Source: Actinomycetes bacterium (lineage in GTDB: Bacteria > Actinomycetota > Acidimicrobiia > Acidimicrobiales > CADCSY01). From it: a DNA stretch of 13,752 bases. Where the stretch lies: NCBI GenBank assembly GCA_025464025.1, contig JAODBP010000130.1, forward strand, positions 1-13,752. The letters are read 5' to 3'. The notes beneath the pieces are model-generated. The model did not search any database. It worked only from the letters and a program-made list of their open reading frames with translations, and was not told the DNA's origin. The position numbers and the translations under genes are program-made. Numbering within the stretch: the stretch's first letter is position 1; each line of letters opens with the position of its first letter. Shown here piece after piece: positions 12,099-13,752 of the stretch.

Positions 12099-12715
12099 TC
12101 CCCCAGATCCCTCGCCTCCAGACGTTCGCCGACGGTCCGACCCAGTGGCACGACTGGGCCCTGGCCGAGCTGCTCGAGTCGCGCACGGTCGTGCTCGACG
12201 GCCCGGTCGACAGCGACAAGGCGCTCGCCGTCTCGGCCGAGCTCATGCTCCTCGACGGCGAGGGCGACGACGCCGTGCAGCTCCGCATCGAGTCGGCCGG
12301 CGGCACGCTCGACGGCGCCCTGATGCTCATGGACGTGATCGACCTGCTCGGCGTGCCGGTCCAGGGCACGTGCATGGGCCGGGCCGAGGGCGCCGCCCTG
12401 TTCGTGCTGGCCGTGTGCCCCGAGCGGGTCGTGGGCCCCCACGCCCGGCTCCACCTGTCGGAGCCGCCGGCCGTCTACGAGGGCTTCCGCGACGTGGCCG
12501 GTGCGGCCGAGCACCACCGGGCCCGGCTCGACCAGGTCGTCACCCGGCTGGCCACCGTCATGGCCGTCGACGAGGACGAGCTGCGCCACGACCTCCACCG
12601 GGGCCGGTTCCTACGGCCGGAAGAGGCCGTCGAGCTCCACCTCGCCGACCAGGTCGCCACCCCCGAGGCCTCCATCCGGCGCTTCCCCCGGCGGGTCGGC
12701 TACCGGCTGCGCTGA
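12095..12715 (+). CDS. ClpP-fold protein with degenerate catalytic triad (ClpR-like pseudoprotease)
   Basis: A 206-residue protein of the ClpP/crotonase fold, the same length as ClpP. The frame of the family is kept: RTVVLDGPVD (30-39), the oxyanion-loop equivalent RIESAGGTLDGALMLMDVI (64-82), the segment GTCMGRAEGAALFVLAV (91-107) and FLRPEEAVELHLADQV (172-187). Aligning by eye with the neighbouring ClpP, the nucleophile S98 corresponds to G99, H123 to S122 (in RLHLSEPP) and D173 to G170 (in HDLHRGRFL). No member of the triad remains, so peptidase activity is unlikely. It might assemble with the active ClpP as cyanobacterial and plastid ClpR does, or be an independent scaffold. GTG 12095 overlaps the xre stop (GTGA), implying coupled expression. 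The 3' end overlaps the convergent membrane gene by 16 bp. Confidence 0.78.
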   Translation: MIPQIPRLQTFADGPTQWHDWALAELLESRTVVLDGPVDSDKALAVSAELMLLDGEGDDAVQLRIESAGGTLDGALMLMDVIDLLGVPVQGTCMGRAEGAALFVLAVCPERVVGPHARLHLSEPPAVYEGFRDVAGAAEHHRARLDQVVTRLATVMAVDEDELRHDLHRGRFLRPEEAVELHLADQVATPEASIRRFPRRVGYRLR

Positions 12716-13176
12716 GGCCCGGTCGGCCGGACCAGCCAGCACGCCACCGCGCCGAGGGCGGCGGCCGCCGTGTGGTTGCCGATCGAGGCCACCCGCCAGC
12801 CCCACGACGCGCCCTCGAGCTCCCAGAGGACCTGGGCGAACATGCCGATCACGGCCAGCACGGCGACCGTCCCGGCGGTGCCGGCCACCAACGTGCCCAG
12901 GGCGTCGACCGGCGCCGGGTGGTCGCCGGTCAGCCACCGCCGCACGGCCAGGGCGGAGGCGGCCACCAGCACGACCACGCCGAGGGCCACGTTGGCCGGC
13001 TGGGTGGCCAGGATGATGCGCTCCCGAACGGGGGACGGGGCCGCACCCGAGCCGATGTCCACCAGCAGGGCGGCCACGACGTTGGCGGCCACCACGATGG
13101 CGCCGGCCGATGCCGCCACCAGGGCCACGACGTCGAGCCGGTCGCCCAGCGACACCGGGGTGCGGCCCTCGTCCAT
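12700..13176 (-). CDS. Four-helix integral membrane protein, unknown function
   Basis: A 158-residue protein with four predicted transmembrane segments: VVALVAASAGAIVVAANVV, ANVALGVVVLVAASALAV, TLVAGTAGTVAVLAVIGMF and TAAAALGAVACWLV. Short charged N- and C-termini (MDEGRTPVSLGDRLD; RPTGPQRSR) are likely cytoplasmic. I recognise no family. ATG 13176 is preferred because TACGGT stands 8 nt before it and the frame upstream (to 13251) contributes only low-complexity polar residues. It converges on the ClpP-like gene with a 16-bp overlap, and is divergent in function from both neighbours as far as can be seen. Confidence 0.68.
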   Translation of the reverse strand: MDEGRTPVSLGDRLDVVALVAASAGAIVVAANVVAALLVDIGSGAAPSPVRERIILATQPANVALGVVVLVAASALAVRRWLTGDHPAPVDALGTLVAGTAGTVAVLAVIGMFAQVLWELEGASWGWRVASIGNHTAAAALGAVACWLVRPTGPQRSR

Positions 13177-13184
13177 GGCGGCGG

Positions 13185-13190
13185 ACCGTA
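13185..13190 (-). promoter_or_regulatory. Leaderless-type -10 box of the membrane protein gene
   Basis: TACGGT on the minus strand (13190-13185) is followed by 8 nt and ATG 13176. It supports the start codon chosen and a near-leaderless transcript. Confidence 0.45.
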
Positions 13191-13215
13191 CCTTCTCGCC
13201 GGGTTCGTCGTTCTG

Positions 13216-13260
13216 GTCACGCTGGTGTCCGGTTGCCGGGTTGCCGGACAAATCCGTGAC
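13216..13260 (-). terminator. Two-part hairpin between the FrhB-type gene and the membrane gene
   Basis: The outer arms GTCACG (13216-13221) and CGTGAC (13255-13260) enclose inner arms TGTCCGG (13226-13232) and CCGGACA (13244-13250), with a symmetric 4/4 internal loop and an 11-nt apical loop holding part of a GGTTGCCG tandem. It begins 25 bp beyond the stop of the minus-strand FrhB-type gene, as a terminator would, but has no T-run. An operator or attenuator role for the membrane gene is also possible. Confidence 0.4.
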
Positions 13261-13284
13261 AAGAAGGGCACGAGGCGTGAGCCC

Positions 13285-13752
13285 CTAGGCGGGGGCGTCG
13301 ACCGGGGGCTTGGGCTTGGGCGGGGGCACGCCGAGGCGGGGCTTGGCCACCGCCGTCTCGGGCCAGCGCTTGCGGCTCTTGATGGCGAGCTTGTGCAGGA
13401 GGGCGATGGCCCCGGGGTCGTCGTCGCCGGGCCGGGTCTCGATCGAGCCGTCCTTGATCATCCGCTGGATGATCTCGCGGCCGAGGTCGGTGCGGACGAT
13501 GGTCAGTGTCCAGTCGTTGAAGGCACCGATGCCCCCGGTGGAGATGTCGGCGTGCTCGGCGGCGAAGTCGGGGCAGTGGTTGCACCCCTCGCGCGTCCAG
13601 GCGTGGCACTCCTTGAGCGGCACCTCGTGGTAGCTGCCGTCGTTCATCCAGATCTGGAAGACGCCCTTGATGTTCATCTTCTTCATGTCCTGCTTCTTCA
13701 GGCCGTACTTGGCCTCGAAGAGCTCCTCGAAGATGGCGTCGTCGAACGTCTT
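13285..13752 (-). CDS. Coenzyme F420 hydrogenase/dehydrogenase beta-subunit (FrhB) C-terminal domain protein, partial
   Basis: The last 155 residues of a protein whose start lies beyond the right edge; the frame is open to the final base (KTFDDAIFEELFEAKYGLKK...). The stretch GCNHCPDFAAEHADISTGGIG, followed by WTLTIVRTDLGREII, is characteristic of the FrhB/FdhB C-terminal domain, with CxxC-D-F and ADIS motifs associated with Fe-S and flavin/F420 chemistry. Proteins with this domain transfer electrons to or from coenzyme F420, which fits an actinobacterium. The C-terminus is a Pro/Lys-rich tail (PPPKPKPPVDAPA) beyond the domain. ATG 13686 is internal, not the start, because the domain continues upstream. 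The partner subunit is unknown. Confidence 0.85.
   Translation of the reverse strand, partial: KTFDDAIFEELFEAKYGLKKQDMKKMNIKGVFQIWMNDGSYHEVPLKECHAWTREGCNHCPDFAAEHADISTGGIGAFNDWTLTIVRTDLGREIIQRMIKDGSIETRPGDDDPGAIALLHKLAIKSRKRWPETAVAKPRLGVPPPKPKPPVDAPA

Noticed and set aside
11835..12715. Classical toxin-antitoxin module
   Set aside because: The XRE protein and operator look HigA-like, but neither neighbour resembles a HigB/RelE-type toxin; both flanking genes have the ClpP fold.
12095..12715. Plain second active ClpP subunit, as in clpP1P2 loci
   Set aside because: By eye alignment all three triad positions are replaced (Gly, Ser, Gly), so an active peptidase is not supported.
13177..13251. 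Upstream start for the four-helix membrane protein
   Set aside because: The extra 25 residues are polar and unremarkable, and the -10 box TACGGT lies between that start and ATG 13176.
1..13752. CRISPR arrays, insertion sequences, integrases or phage genes
   Set aside because: No regularly spaced repeats, transposase or recombinase motifs were seen on either strand.

Overview
The window is about 13.7 kb of very GC-rich, gene-dense chromosome with strong G/C bias at third codon positions. It carries the three-gene set SCO1664 / DUF3090 / MSMEG_4193-type phosphomutase, which is largely an actinobacterial trait. It also has many leaderless-type promoters (TAnnnT box, 6-8 nt, then the start codon), an F420-type FrhB domain and an LLM flavin enzyme. 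I infer an actinobacterium, probably of the Acidimicrobiia type; the exact taxon is an inference. I see no tRNA, rRNA, CRISPR array, insertion sequence or phage gene.

Layout. (1) 1-146, minus: start of an ACT-domain protein, cut by the left edge. (2) 234-3226, plus: a zinc-uptake operon of znuC, znuB, a Fur-family regulator (zur) and a nitronate-monooxygenase-like flavoprotein lacking the usual catalytic His. A near-perfect 7-1-7 Fur/Zur-type palindrome overlaps the start of znuC, and zur seems to have its own internal promoter. No znuA is present. (3) 3227-3636: a 410-bp non-coding gap between convergent genes, holding a very strong 23-bp-stem hairpin. (4) 3637-5546, minus: a limonene-monooxygenase-like LLM enzyme downstream of the SCO1664-family kinase-like protein. 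(5) 5607-6224, plus: a small lipoprotein, inserted between SCO1664 and the other trio members. (6) 6228-7341 or 7386, minus: phosphomutase then DUF3090; the phosphomutase has no canonical start codon where the fold needs one. (7) 7411-10231, plus: a family-5 uracil-DNA glycosylase, then a thioredoxin-fold protein with a CxC site overlapping a dihydrodipicolinate-reductase-like dehydrogenase. A 29-codon antisense membrane ORF lies at 8069-8158. (8) 10221-11792, minus: an HSL-type alpha/beta hydrolase and a catalytically intact ClpP. (9) 11835-12715, plus: a small XRE regulator overlapping a ClpP-fold protein that appears to have lost all three catalytic residues. (10) 12700-13176, minus: a four-helix membrane protein. 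(11) 13285-13752, minus: the C-terminal part of an FrhB-type F420 domain protein, cut by the right edge.

The most interesting locus is 11166-12715. An active-looking ClpP and a triad-null ClpP paralogue are transcribed apart from a 42-bp intergenic region. An AT-rich imperfect palindrome there overlaps both predicted -10 boxes, and the gene between the two is an XRE repressor that could control both. This looks like a self-regulated ClpP/ClpR-like pair analogous to the cyanobacterial and plastid ClpP/ClpR arrangement. That reading is inferred from the sequence only.
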